Shown here: positions 1 to 8,285 of the stretch, in pieces
Layout of the letters: each line of letters begins with the position of its first letter
Position numbering within the stretch: the stretch's first letter is position 1
Source: Nocardioides sp. 1609
GTDB taxonomy: Bacteria; Actinomycetota; Actinomycetes; Propionibacteriales; Nocardioidaceae
DNA length: 64,000 bases
NCBI RefSeq assembly: GCF_004522105.1
Contig: NZ_SPUJ01000001.1
Span: 930,001 to 994,000, forward strand
Reading direction: 5' to 3'
Notes under the pieces: model-generated
Database searches by the model: none
Told to the model about the DNA's origin: nothing
What the model saw: only the letters and a program-made list of their open reading frames with translations
Made by a program: the position numbers and the translations under genes

Positions 1-420
1 CTTGCCTGTCAGATCGTTGCCTTGGGCTGTGAAGTCGACGTAGACACCACCCAATCGCGTCACGACCGGGCCGAGGGCGAGGCCCTGGTCGGTGGTGTTG
101 GATCCGGTGATGATCTTGATGCCCTCTTGCTGGATGAGCCGGGTCGCGGCAGTCACCGCGCCCTGAGCAGTTCCGTCCTGCTCGATGGGCACGAGTTCAA
201 TCTCGCGACCGTACTTCTCGGAGGCTTGGTCAGCGGCGAACTTGAGGCCGATGTTGGCCTGTTCGGACGACGTGACGAGCGCGCCAGCCGTGTTGACCAG
301 GACGCCGATCTTGAGGGGCCCCGACGCCCCCCCGGATCCGTCCTCGTCCGGGGACGAACAGGCGGCCAGCAGAACGGCCGCTGCGCCGAGCGCGACCATC
401 TTTTTCACGTTGTACATCAT
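1..420 (-). CDS. livK: Branched-chain-type ABC transporter substrate-binding lipoprotein (3' end cut by window)
   Basis: The N-terminal 140 residues of an extracytoplasmic solute-binding protein are visible; the gene continues past base 1. The start at 420 gives a short basic N-terminus, a hydrophobic stretch and a lipobox ending LLAAC, so it should be a membrane-anchored lipoprotein. The mature part opens with LKIGVLVNTAG and has IKIITGSNTTDQG further on, typical of the Leu/Ile/Val-binding (Peripla_BP_6) fold. It is the last gene of the livH-livM-livG-livF-livK operon and lies 86 bases after livF. Ligand specificity cannot be read from this fragment; the catabolic context suggests an aromatic or alicyclic carboxylate rather than an amino acid, which is inference. 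Confidence 0.85.
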   Translation of the reverse strand, partial: MMYNVKKMVALGAAAVLLAACSSPDEDGSGGASGPLKIGVLVNTAGALVTSSEQANIGLKFAADQASEKYGREIELVPIEQDGTAQGAVTAATRLIQQEGIKIITGSNTTDQGLALGPVVTRLGGVYVDFTAQGNDLTGK

Positions 421-506
421 GATGAAGCCTTCCAGGGTGATTGCGTCGACGGACGAGCGGGAGCGCGACCGTGTGGTGTGTGGTCCCGGACGTGGCCGGG
501 GCCGTC

Positions 507-1202
507 TCAGAGGGCCAGGGCTGCCTTGGTGGCCTCTGAGTCAAAGGTGTCGACGCTGCCCTGATGGAGGATCTCTCCCTTGGACAGCACGACGAATCGT
601 TCTGCGACCCGTCGCACCAGGTTGAGGTGCTGCTCGACAACAATCAGCCCGATGCCCTGAGTGCGGATCACGCCTAGCGCGTCGACGATGTCGTCGATGA
701 CTGCGGGAGCGAGTCCCTCGGTCGGCTCGTCCAGCAGCAATATCTGCGGGTTGGCCATGAGCGCTCGCCCGATGGCCAGCATTTGCTGTTGACCACCGCT
801 CAGCGCCACGCCTGGCTTGTTGTGCCTTTCGCCGAGGATCGGGAACAGGTCGCAGACGGAGTTCACGTCCCAGACGCCGTTCCGGCCCGAGGCGCCGCCG
901 AGAAGCAGATTCTCCTTCACGGTGAGGTTTGGCAGGATGAGCTTGCCCTGAGGGGACACGGCTAGCCCCTTGGCCGTGGCGTCGAAGCCAGCCGCCATGT
1001 TGAGTTGTCTGTCGTCGACAGACACGTCTCCGGCGAACACGGTCGCTTTGCCGAAGAGCGCCATCAGCAGCGTGGACTTCCCTGCACCGTTGCGACCGAC
1101 GATGGCGATCGCCTCGTCCTTCGCCATGTCGAGGTCGAGGTCGCGAATGACGACTGCCTTGCCATAGCCAGCTGACAGATTGTTGATCTTGAGGTAACTC
1201 AT
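507..1202 (-). CDS. livF: Branched-chain-type ABC transporter ATP-binding protein LivF
   Basis: A 231-residue ABC ATPase, the usual LivF length. It has Walker A GRNGAGKST near residue 37, the signature LSGGQQQMLAIGRAL near 134 and Walker B with switch in ILLLDEPTEGLAP. The short, tail-less C-terminus and the LxGGQQQ signature are the LivF pattern. It should energise import through LivH/LivM together with LivG at the inner face of the membrane. The start ATG overlaps the livG stop by four bases, so translation is probably coupled. Confidence 0.92.
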   Translation of the reverse strand: MSYLKINNLSAGYGKAVVIRDLDLDMAKDEAIAIVGRNGAGKSTLLMALFGKATVFAGDVSVDDRQLNMAAGFDATAKGLAVSPQGKLILPNLTVKENLLLGGASGRNGVWDVNSVCDLFPILGERHNKPGVALSGGQQQMLAIGRALMANPQILLLDEPTEGLAPAVIDDIVDALGVIRTQGIGLIVVEQHLNLVRRVAERFVVLSKGEILHQGSVDTFDSEATKAALAL

Positions 1203-1894
1203 GCCGCCGTCCCGAGGTAGGCCTTGATCACCGCGGGATTGGTGCGGACCTCGCTGGGTGCGCCGCTCGCCAGGACCCGACCCAGATCCAGCACTGTGAC
1301 GGTGTCGCAGAAAGAGAACACTGCATCGACATCGTGCTCGACGACGACCGCTGTGATGCCGCGGTCGCGCACGAGGTCGGTGAGGTGCGTGAACACTGCA
1401 TGCGTCTCGGCCACCGAGAGTCCGGCTGCGGGCTCGTCGAGCAACAACAGGCGAGGACGTCCCAGGAGGGCGAGTGCCAGGTCGACTCGACGCTGGTCGC
1501 CGTACGCGATCGTGTTGGCAACCTCATCGAGAAGGCTGGAGATGCCGAGTGCCTCGATGATCTCGTCTAGTCCGTGGTCAGCGAACCGCGAGGCGGCGAG
1601 CTCGAGTTGCTCGCCGACCTCCAGCTCAGGGAAGATGCTCGTCCTTTGGAAGCACCGAGAGATGCCCAAGCGCCGTCGCGTCCGGACCGAAAGCTTGGTG
1701 ATCGCCTTGTCCTCGAAGGAAACCTCGCCGGCGGCAAGCTTCTTGCCGCCGCAGACGACGTCCATGAGTGTGGACTTCCCTGCCCCGTTAGGACCGATGA
1801 TGCCGTGGATGGCACCGAGCTCGATGTCCATGCTCACCCCGTCAAGGGCGATCAGGCTGTGGTACTTGACGGTCACTTCGTCAATTCGAAGCAT
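1199..1894 (-). CDS. livG: Branched-chain-type ABC transporter ATP-binding protein LivG
   Basis: A 231-residue ABC ATPase with Walker A GPNGAGKST near residue 36. Its signature is the degenerate AYGDQRRVDLALAL instead of LSGGQ, which is characteristic of LivG, and Walker B reads LLLLDEPAAGL. It is slightly shorter than typical LivG (about 250 residues) because of a compact C-terminus. It pairs with LivF as the ATPase dimer. Its start lies 14 bases inside the end of livM, preceded by a GAGG ribosome site. Confidence 0.92.
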   Translation of the reverse strand: MLRIDEVTVKYHSLIALDGVSMDIELGAIHGIIGPNGAGKSTLMDVVCGGKKLAAGEVSFEDKAITKLSVRTRRRLGISRCFQRTSIFPELEVGEQLELAASRFADHGLDEIIEALGISSLLDEVANTIAYGDQRRVDLALALLGRPRLLLLDEPAAGLSVAETHAVFTHLTDLVRDRGITAVVVEHDVDAVFSFCDTVTVLDLGRVLASGAPSEVRTNPAVIKAYLGTAA

Positions 1895-2948
1895 CGCTAC
1901 CTCCTCGTTTGATTCGCCCGAGTGCCTTCTTGCTCACTTCACTGATGAGACCCGCGAGTCCTCGCGGAAGGAAAAGGACTACAAGCGCCGTAATGGCACC
2001 CTGATAAAGCATGAGGTTGCCCGAGGTGCCAAGCCAGGACTGAGCTTGCGTGAAGAGGACGCCTCCGATGATCGCGCCGTACACCGATCCGATGCCGCCG
2101 ACGAGCGCGGCCACGATGCCGTTGCCGGTGAAGCCGAAGCTGAATAGGCCTGGCGTGGCAAATCCGTGGAATAAGATCTGCATCAGTCCGGCCACGGCAG
2201 CCAGACCGGCGGAGATAGTGAATGCCGCCAGCTTTGGCCAGTAGGTGTTGAAGCCGCAGTAACGCATGCGCTCGTCGTTCTCACGGATCCCTCGCAGCGT
2301 GCGGCCGAAGCGCGACCGACCAAGCAGGAACATGGCTGCGACACACACCACGACCACCGACCACACCAGCGGCCAGATGCCGTCGGGAGTCAACAAGTCC
2401 TCCTGCGAGACCCCGAGGAAACCACCCTGCGGCATGGCGAGGAGACCTGAGTCACCGCCCAACTTGTCCCGGAAGGCGCTCTGGTGCACGAACTGCATCA
2501 TCATGACTGAAAAGGCGAGCGTGACCATAGCGAACGGCAGCGCCTTGACCCTGACGAAAACCGCTCCCACCATCGCGGCGACGGCGAGCGATGCACCCAC
2601 CCCGAACAGCGCGGACGCCGTAGTCGACCACTCCCACTCGATCGAGGCGAACGCAAAGCCGTAGGCAGTCACCCCGAAGAAGGCTCCCGCTCCGAAGCTG
2701 AACAGCCCGAGCTGCGTGACGAGGAAGCCCAGCGAGAGTGCGAGGAGGCCTAAGGTCAGTCCATCGACCAGGAGTGTGAGCCGGTAGGGGTTGGTCACTA
2801 GGGACGGGACCGCGAAGCCGGCGACGATCACGGCGAGGATGGCGAGGAGGCGAAGCACGTGGGCGGGCCGCTGCCGAAGTGTCGACTCACGGCGGGATCC
2901 GACGACCGACGGCTTCGTCGGTCCTGAGGTGATCTGCTTGGCACTCAA
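1881..2948 (-). CDS. livM: Branched-chain-type ABC transporter permease LivM
   Basis: A 355-residue integral membrane protein with about nine hydrophobic segments after a basic N-terminal tail of some 30 residues. The region around GIRENDERMRYCGFNTYWPKL is the LivM cytoplasmic coupling loop, and the C-terminal GIVAALVGGIGSVYGAIIGG is the second family hallmark. It should form the translocation pore with LivH. A TTG start overlaps the livH stop (TTGA), so it is translationally coupled to livH. Confidence 0.9.
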   Translation of the reverse strand: MSAKQITSGPTKPSVVGSRRESTLRQRPAHVLRLLAILAVIVAGFAVPSLVTNPYRLTLLVDGLTLGLLALSLGFLVTQLGLFSFGAGAFFGVTAYGFAFASIEWEWSTTASALFGVGASLAVAAMVGAVFVRVKALPFAMVTLAFSVMMMQFVHQSAFRDKLGGDSGLLAMPQGGFLGVSQEDLLTPDGIWPLVWSVVVVCVAAMFLLGRSRFGRTLRGIRENDERMRYCGFNTYWPKLAAFTISAGLAAVAGLMQILFHGFATPGLFSFGFTGNGIVAALVGGIGSVYGAIIGGVLFTQAQSWLGTSGNLMLYQGAITALVVLFLPRGLAGLISEVSKKALGRIKRGGSDASN

Positions 2949-3802
2949 TGGTCAACCCTCCCTCGGCCCAAGCCCTGCGGACGCCAGAGCAGGACGATGA
3001 TCAGCAAGACGTACGGAGCGATGGTCGTTACGGCGGGCGCGGTCACCGAGCCGAGTGTCTGGAGGCCGCCGACGATGAGCGCCGAGACGATCGCGCCCCC
3101 GATGCTGCCAATGCCACCCAGTACGACGATCACCAACGAGATGATGAGAATGGCGTCCCCCATGCCGGTGTCGATTGACAGGTAGGGCGCGGCGAGCACG
3201 CCGGCCAAGCCGGCGAACCCGGTGCTCAGGCACACGATGATCACCCCGAGGCGCTTGGTGTTCACGCCGGCCATGCGGGCCGTATCGGGTTGGGCACTCA
3301 CCGCTCGGACATGGAGGCCCGAGCGTGTGAACTTGAGCCACGCGACGAGCAGGGCGACCGAGCCGAGCCCGACCGTGATCAGGAACAGCCGGTACACGGG
3401 GTAGGGGTCTCCAAGGATGTCCAACGTGCCGTCGAGCGGAGCCGGTGCCGAAACCACCCGTGGCTGCGTCCCGAAAAGCGAGTGCGTTGCGCTGCTCAGC
3501 ACCAACGCGAGGCCGAAGGTGACGAGCGCGATCGTGATAACGCTCCTGTCCGCGAACGGGCGCAGGAGCCCGAACTCCAGCACCAGACCCAGTACTGCGC
3601 AGGTCAGGGGGACGACGACGAACGCCACCCAATAGTTGGTGTGCTCGACGAGCCGGGCCGTCATGAACGCCGCGAACATGTAGATCGCCCCGTGGGCGAA
3701 GTTCATCACGTTACGGAGCCCGTAGATCAGGGCGAGACCGCTGGCAAGCAGGGTCAGCAACGAACCTGCGGCTAGCGCGTTCAATACCTGGATGGAGTTC
3801 AA
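2945..3802 (-). CDS. livH: Branched-chain-type ABC transporter permease LivH
   Basis: A 285-residue permease beginning (TTG)NSIQVLNALAAGSLLTL. It has the LivH signatures YGLRNVMNFAHGAIYM near residue 29 and VVLGGIGSIGGA near the C-terminus, and about eight membrane segments. A longer open frame runs upstream to 4075, but its extra 91 codons look non-coding. The TTG at 3802 has a GGAG ribosome site eight bases upstream and matches the family N-terminus. It is the first gene of the liv operon, whose promoter probably lies near 3972-4014. Confidence 0.88.
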   Translation of the reverse strand: MNSIQVLNALAAGSLLTLLASGLALIYGLRNVMNFAHGAIYMFAAFMTARLVEHTNYWVAFVVVPLTCAVLGLVLEFGLLRPFADRSVITIALVTFGLALVLSSATHSLFGTQPRVVSAPAPLDGTLDILGDPYPVYRLFLITVGLGSVALLVAWLKFTRSGLHVRAVSAQPDTARMAGVNTKRLGVIIVCLSTGFAGLAGVLAAPYLSIDTGMGDAILIISLVIVVLGGIGSIGGAIVSALIVGGLQTLGSVTAPAVTTIAPYVLLIIVLLWRPQGLGRGRVDH

Positions 3803-4278
3803 GCTCTTGTCTCCCAACGTCCGGCGTGCTGGCTCTCGTATGTCGCTCCCGCCACTTCGGGCGGGGCTGCGCTGGTCGTTTCTGCACCTTCCGCCGCGCC
3901 CGAGCAAGGCGTCGCGGTGTAAGTTGTTGGACCGGGGTGTGATGCGCATCATAAGACCATGTAGCGGATAGTTATGCCACACATTTGAAGCGTTACGCAA
4001 GCACTTCGTTACATGTCTGCTGATTTGCTGCGCGGCCGATGGACAAATTTCGACCACCAGTCGCGGACGCGCCAAGCTGGGCGACAGTCACGCGCGGCAC
4101 AGTGAAGGGCACCCTTACCTACGCAGGAGACGCTGCCCGCCTGATCGAGAGGGCGAGCATCGACCGCAAGCGGGGCGCTTGTGTCAGCGCGCTTCGGCCA
4201 GGCGATGCGTGACAATACGCGAGCTGTGCGTTAGGAATACGTCATGAAACTCTCCCAGTCGCAGGAAGCGATCTGAAC
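3803..4278. other. 476-bp divergent intergenic region between livH and the PaaY-like/ABM gene
   Basis: No convincing gene is present. The livH-proximal half holds a 43-bp element shared with the acd/etf promoter region (3972-4014). A GTG-initiated stretch from about 4100 to 4212 on the plus strand encodes some 36 residues with no recognisable family and may be a gene remnant. A weak plus-strand promoter is possible with GTGACA near 4209 and TAGGAA 17 bases later. AGGAAG precedes the 4279 start by about 11 bases. Confidence 0.5.
3972..4014 (-). promoter_or_regulatory. Conserved 43-bp promoter/operator element upstream of livH
   Basis: Read on the plus strand it contains TTATGCCACAC, then CGTTACGCAA, then GTTACAT, with spacers of 8 and 7 bases. 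The region 8187-8229 upstream of acd has the same three blocks at the same spacing; I count 29 of 43 identical positions by eye. On the minus strand it reads as a sigma70-like promoter, TTGCGT-18 bp-CATAAC, pointing at livH. CGTTAC occurs twice (3991 and 4007), so a regulator site may overlap the promoter. The binding protein is unknown; PaaX is an obvious candidate. Confidence 0.55.
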
Positions 4279-5145
4279 ATGCCCCTGTTCGCTTACGGAG
4301 GCCATACCCCTCGCATCCACCCGTCAGCGTGGATCGCCCCAACTGCGAGCGTCGTCGGCGACGTCACTGTCGAGGAAGGGGCCTCGGTCTGGTTCGCCAC
4401 CGTCCTCCGAGCCGACTTCGGCCCCATAGTGGTGCGGGCAGGCGCCAACGTTCAGGACGGATCAGTGGTGCACGGCGGTCCCGACGCCACCGTCATCGGC
4501 GCAGGGGCGACGATCGGCCACGGCTGCGTCGTGCATGGCGCCGTCATTGGGGACGAGGCGCTCATAGGAAACGGCGCCGTGGTCCTAGACGGAGCGCGCA
4601 TCGGAGCGCAGGCCCTTGTGGCAGCGGGCTCGACGGTCGTTCCGCGCACTGAGATACCCGATCGAATGCTGGCGCTGGGTAGCCCGGCCTTCGTCAAGGG
4701 TCCGGTCGCTGGCCACTCCAAGACATGGGTCGAAATGAATCAACAGACCTACCGAGACCTCGGCGCGTCCTACGCACGCTCCAACCTGAAGCTCGTTGCA
4801 GCGAACTGGCCGGACGTCACGGACGAGGCAGCGACGCAGGTGGTCGTCGTTACCAGGCTGAGGCCACACCCCCACAAACTCCAGGAAACGCTCGGCGTCG
4901 TCCGCTCGCTAGTCGCCACGGTTCGGGTCGAAGACCGGGGATGCCTGCGCTATGAAGCACACCACGACGACGACCAGATCGTCATCCACCAGACGTGGTC
5001 CGACAACGAGGCCCTCGCCGAACACACCGAGGCCAACACTCGACGGCGAGTCGACGCCCTCCTTGCCGACCTACTCACTGAGGCACCGTCGGTAAAACGG
5101 TTCCGCCCGGTGGGTCCTGGGGACGATTCCCTCGCCTCGGCGTAG
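4279..5145 (+). CDS. Gamma-carbonic-anhydrase/PaaY-like protein fused to an ABM monooxygenase-like domain
   Basis: A 288-residue two-domain protein. Residues 1-175 are a left-handed beta-helix of hexapeptide repeats (IHPSAWIAPTASVVGDV, VQDGSVVHGG, IGHGCVVHGAVIGDEALIGNGA). The histidines in GHGCVVHG match metal ligands of gamma-class carbonic anhydrases and PaaY thioesterases. Residues from about 188 (TQVVVVTRLRPHP) to 280 look like an antibiotic-biosynthesis-monooxygenase (ABM) dimeric barrel, with GCLRYEAHHDDDQIVIHQTW as its core strands. PaaY hydrolyses dead-end CoA thioesters in phenylacetate catabolism (known), so a salvage role in the benzoyl-CoA pathway is inferred. It is divergent from livH and 51 bases before a broken MFS gene. 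Confidence 0.75.
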   Translation: MPLFAYGGHTPRIHPSAWIAPTASVVGDVTVEEGASVWFATVLRADFGPIVVRAGANVQDGSVVHGGPDATVIGAGATIGHGCVVHGAVIGDEALIGNGAVVLDGARIGAQALVAAGSTVVPRTEIPDRMLALGSPAFVKGPVAGHSKTWVEMNQQTYRDLGASYARSNLKLVAANWPDVTDEAATQVVVVTRLRPHPHKLQETLGVVRSLVATVRVEDRGCLRYEAHHDDDQIVIHQTWSDNEALAEHTEANTRRRVDALLADLLTEAPSVKRFRPVGPGDDSLASA

Positions 5146-5195
5146 CGAGCCGCAGCACCGGAACGCGCGGTCGGGGGGGAAGCCGACGCATCGTT

Positions 5196-6152
5196 GTGGG
5201 CGCGTTCGTCCTGCTCCTGGGGTCGATGGCCGTCGGCTTCTACTGCCCGCCCGTTTACCTGGCCGAGTTGCCAGCCAGCTCGAACGTGTCAGCGACCGAG
5301 GCCGCACTCGGCACAACGATCTTCCTCCTCCTCACCAGCGCCCTGAGTCCGGCCGTCGCGGCGGGACTACGGCGGTGGGGATTACTGCCGATCCTCCTGG
5401 TGGGAGGCGGCACCGGCGCCGCCTCCCTTGCATCGCTCGGCCTGGCCCAGGACTCCACTACGGCGTTCCTCGCCTACGCCGGCCTGGCGCTGGGCACCGC
5501 GTGTGCCGGATTAGTGCCTGCGACGGCCGCCATCGTCGAAGCGCCCAGCGTGAAGCGTGCCCTCGTGGTCGGGACCCTCGGGATGCCGATCGGGGGACTG
5601 GTGATCGCGCCGGTGGCCGGGGCAGCCGTGGACAGCATCGGGTTCGCAGCCGTCTGCGACATGCTAGCCGCATTCTCCGGCATCACCGTTCTCATCGCCG
5701 CCGCTCTCCTCACGCCTCACGGTCGCGCGCGACCGGGGATGACGAGGAGCGCGGAGGCGGCGACTGCCACATCTCCCGAGTCGGTCCTGACGTCCGGCGT
5801 GTTCTGGAGGACGTTCGCCGTCGTAAGCCTGATCCTGCTCACCCAGAACTCTGCACTTACCACGATCGTCGCAGTAGGTGTCGACCGCGAAATCCCCGCT
5901 GCGACGCTCGCAATCACAGTCGTGGCCGGCATTAGCATCGCCGGACGTCTCGCGGCGCTCCCGTTCGTGTCCGCTATTTCGCCAGTCGCTTTCGGAGCGG
6001 GCATCGCCCTCGTCCACGGCACACGCCGCCCACTAGACTCCACCGACTCCACCGGCCATCCGGTGCGGAGGACTTGGAAGGGGGGACCGTGCCGCAGGAC
6101 CGTCCAACCACGCACACGAGCAGCGCGCGCGCCATGGTGCTCTCGGTGCTGA
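5196..6152 (+). pseudogene. Truncated MFS transporter
   Basis: From a GTG at 5196 the protein shows about eight hydrophobic helices typical of the N-terminal half and start of the C-terminal half of a major facilitator (GFYCPPVYLAEL, then ALGTACAGLVPATAAIVEA). Homology stops near residue 275 (SPVAFGAGIALVHG). The rest is an arginine-rich tail that overlaps the start of the paaX gene. MFS carriers are normally around 400 residues with 12 helices, so three or four helices are missing. It was probably an aromatic or organic-acid carrier. A short product could be made but is unlikely to transport. Confidence 0.65.
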
Positions 6153-6904
6153 GTGTGTACGCCTACCCGGACTCAGCTCCCGTGCCGACCTCGGCGCTCG
6201 TCGCGGCCCTCGACCTCTTCGACTTCAACCACCGGGCCACCCGCCAAGCGGTGCATCGCCTCGCCAGCGACGGTTGGATCGCCTCATTTAAGGACGGACG
6301 ACGCTCGCTCTGGGGTTTCACGAGCGCGGGGACCCGCCTCATGGACGAAGGGTCCTCGCGCCTTGAGCGCCTGGCGGACAGCGACCGCGAGTGGGACGGC
6401 AGTCTCGTCGTCGTGTTCGCGTCAGTGCCGGAGTCCGAGCGAGCGCGTCGGCACACACTCCGCACCCGCATGAAGTGGAGCGGATTCGGCTCCATCGGAC
6501 CCGGGATCTGGATCAGCACCGAAATCGGCGCCGAACGCGCAGCCGCGGCAGTGGTCGCCGACCTAGGCATCCGTAGCCACTCGATCGTCGGCCGCGGCGG
6601 CGGCATCGGACACGTCGACGAGCTCATCGCGAGTGCGTGGGACCTGGCCGAACTGGAAAAGAGCTACCGTGACTTCGTCGACGAGTTCGAGGGACGCGAA
6701 GTCACATCCGACCGTGACGCGTTCGTGGCACTCACGCAGCTGGTCCATCGCTACCGACGCTTCCCGTTCGAGGACCCGTCACTCCCGGGGGTGCTGCTCC
6801 CCCGCAACTGGGCCGGACAAGAGGCCGTTCGGCTGGAACGCTCCCTGCGCGAGCGATGGTGGCCGCGAGCGAAGCTGCACTGGGCCGCACTGGTGGGTGG
6901 ATAG
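6089..6904 (+). CDS. PaaX-family transcriptional regulator (first copy)
   Basis: A 271-residue PaaX-like repressor. An N-terminal winged helix (residues about 15-85, with DFNHRATRQAVHRLASDGWI as the recognition helix) is followed by the PaaX core (KWSGFGSIGPGIWIS) and the C-terminal signature VHRYRRFPFEDPSLPGVLLPRNW. PaaX of E. coli represses phenylacetate genes and is relieved by phenylacetyl-CoA (known); here the effector is probably benzoyl-CoA or a related thioester (inference). I chose GTG 6089 because GGGGGG lies immediately upstream; a TTG 15 bases earlier is possible. A terminator hairpin follows at 6913. Confidence 0.88.
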   Translation: MPQDRPTTHTSSARAMVLSVLSVYAYPDSAPVPTSALVAALDLFDFNHRATRQAVHRLASDGWIASFKDGRRSLWGFTSAGTRLMDEGSSRLERLADSDREWDGSLVVVFASVPESERARRHTLRTRMKWSGFGSIGPGIWISTEIGAERAAAAVVADLGIRSHSIVGRGGGIGHVDELIASAWDLAELEKSYRDFVDEFEGREVTSDRDAFVALTQLVHRYRRFPFEDPSLPGVLLPRNWAGQEAVRLERSLRERWWPRAKLHWAALVGG

Positions 6905-6912
6905 CAACGCAA

Positions 6913-6939
6913 GGGGCGCGGTCCATCGGACCGCGCCCC
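6913..6939. terminator. Bidirectional hairpin terminator between paaX and the acyl-CoA dehydrogenase
   Basis: A perfect 12-bp inverted repeat (GGGGCGCGGTCC and GGACCGCGCCCC) with a 3-base loop lies between two convergent genes ending at 6904 and 6959. There is no long T tract, as is common for high-GC actinobacterial terminators. Confidence 0.75.
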
Positions 6940-6958
6940 CCTCACGTCGCATCGTGGA

Positions 6959-8131
6959 CTACCAGAGCTTGCCTACCGGCTCGTACCCCTTGAGCAGGTT
7001 GCGCGAGATCGTCTGCAGGTTCATCTCGTCCGATCCCTCGTAGATGCGCGCCACGCGCAGGTCGCGGTACCACCGCTCGATCGGCATCTCCTTGGAATAG
7101 CCGATACCGCCGTGGATCTGCAGGACACGGTCTACGACGCGGTTCGCGACGTTGGCACCGTAGAACTTGGTGAAGCATGCCGAGTGGCGGATATCGACCG
7201 ACTGGTCCGCCTGCCACGCGGCGTGGAGCACCATCAGCTTGAGCGCGCGGAGCTCGATCTCCGACTCGGCGATCATGAACTTGATGTTCTCGCGTTCGGC
7301 GAGCGGCTTCCCAAACGTGACACGGTTCTTGGAGTGCTCGATCGCCATTTCGAGCATCCGCTCGCATGCGCCCACCATCAGACCCGGCAGCAGGAGTGCC
7401 CGATTGGTGTGGATGAAGGACATGGCCGTGGTGAAGCCCTCGCCCACCTCACCGAAGCGGTTAGCGTCAGGCACCCGGACGTCCTGAAAGGAGATGGACG
7501 CCGCGTGGTGGGTGCCCATCATCTTGATCTCGGAGGACTTCCATCCCATGTCGCGGTCCACAAGGAAGGCAGTGATGCCTTTCTCCGTCCCGCCGTCCAC
7601 AGTGCGGCAGAACACCACTCCGTAGTCCGCCTCGTTACCGTTGCTGATCCAGATCTTCTCGCCGCTGATGACCCAGTCGTCGCCCTCCCGGGTGGCCGTC
7701 GTGCGCACGTTCCGGGCGTCCGACCCGACCCCCGGCTCGCTCAGCATGAAGCAGAACTCGCGGTCGCCCTTGAGCGTCGGAAGGAGGTAACGCTCCTTCT
7801 GCTCGTCATTGAGCAGGTAGAGGATGTCGGGAACGAATCCTCCAAAGAAGAACTCGATGGGGGTGCGGCCGAGCTCGAAGGCGACCATGGCCTGCGCGAC
7901 GTAGCCGAGCCCAGGGCCGCCGTACTCCTCGGGCACACTGATACCCCACAACCCAGAGGCCTCGGCCTTAGCGCGAAGACCGTCACGCTCCTCCATCGTG
8001 AGGCCGGGGGGCCCGCCGGCAATGTCGCGCTCGAGCAGGAAAGACTCGAGTGGCTTTAGTTCTCGGTCGACGAACGCACGAACCGTCGCGGCGATCGCGA
8101 GGTCCTCCTCTGTGGGCTTGAAATCGAGCAC
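6959..8131 (-). CDS. Acyl-CoA dehydrogenase
   Basis: A 390-residue FAD-dependent acyl-CoA dehydrogenase of normal family length. Visible are FCFMLSEPGVGSDARNVRTT, the FAD/substrate region WISNGNEADYG, RVTFGKPLAE, QIHGGIGYSKEMPIERWYRD and the catalytic-base motif RIYEGSDEM (Glu365). A long open frame extends upstream, but GTG 8131 starts LDFKPTEEDL and has a GGAGAG ribosome site. It is divergent from etfBA, its likely electron acceptor. In a benzoyl-CoA island it may oxidise a phenylpropionyl-CoA or cyclohexanecarboxyl-CoA type substrate; this is inference and the exact substrate is unknown. Confidence 0.9.
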   Translation of the reverse strand: MLDFKPTEEDLAIAATVRAFVDRELKPLESFLLERDIAGGPPGLTMEERDGLRAKAEASGLWGISVPEEYGGPGLGYVAQAMVAFELGRTPIEFFFGGFVPDILYLLNDEQKERYLLPTLKGDREFCFMLSEPGVGSDARNVRTTATREGDDWVISGEKIWISNGNEADYGVVFCRTVDGGTEKGITAFLVDRDMGWKSSEIKMMGTHHAASISFQDVRVPDANRFGEVGEGFTTAMSFIHTNRALLLPGLMVGACERMLEMAIEHSKNRVTFGKPLAERENIKFMIAESEIELRALKLMVLHAAWQADQSVDIRHSACFTKFYGANVANRVVDRVLQIHGGIGYSKEMPIERWYRDLRVARIYEGSDEMNLQTISRNLLKGYEPVGKLW

Positions 8132-8186
8132 GAGCTCTCCTCGGAGACGTCGGGCGGGTGACGGACGCACCCTGCTAGGCCCCCAT

Positions 8187-8229
8187 TTATGACACACTGC
8201 GCACACGTTGCGCAATATTTTTGTTACAT
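8187..8229 (-). promoter_or_regulatory. Conserved 43-bp promoter/operator element between acd and etfBA
   Basis: The plus strand reads TTATGACACAC, 8 bases, CGTTGCGCAA, 7 bases, GTTACAT. It has the same block order and spacing as the element at 3972-4014 upstream of livH. On the minus strand it gives TTGCGC-18 bp-CATAAA directed at acd. It also contains TGCGCA twice (8198 and 8209), an inverted repeat around CACGT. The shared element suggests co-regulation of uptake and acyl-CoA oxidation. Confidence 0.55.
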
Positions 8230-8285
8230 TGATTGAAGATCCGTCAACTCTGCGGACGCTGAGGACTCGATCCGAGGAAACCACC

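Noticed and set aside
4009..4215. Minus-strand open frame upstream of livH
   Set aside because: No family resemblance or ribosome site, and it overlaps the conserved promoter element; probably chance in GC-rich DNA.
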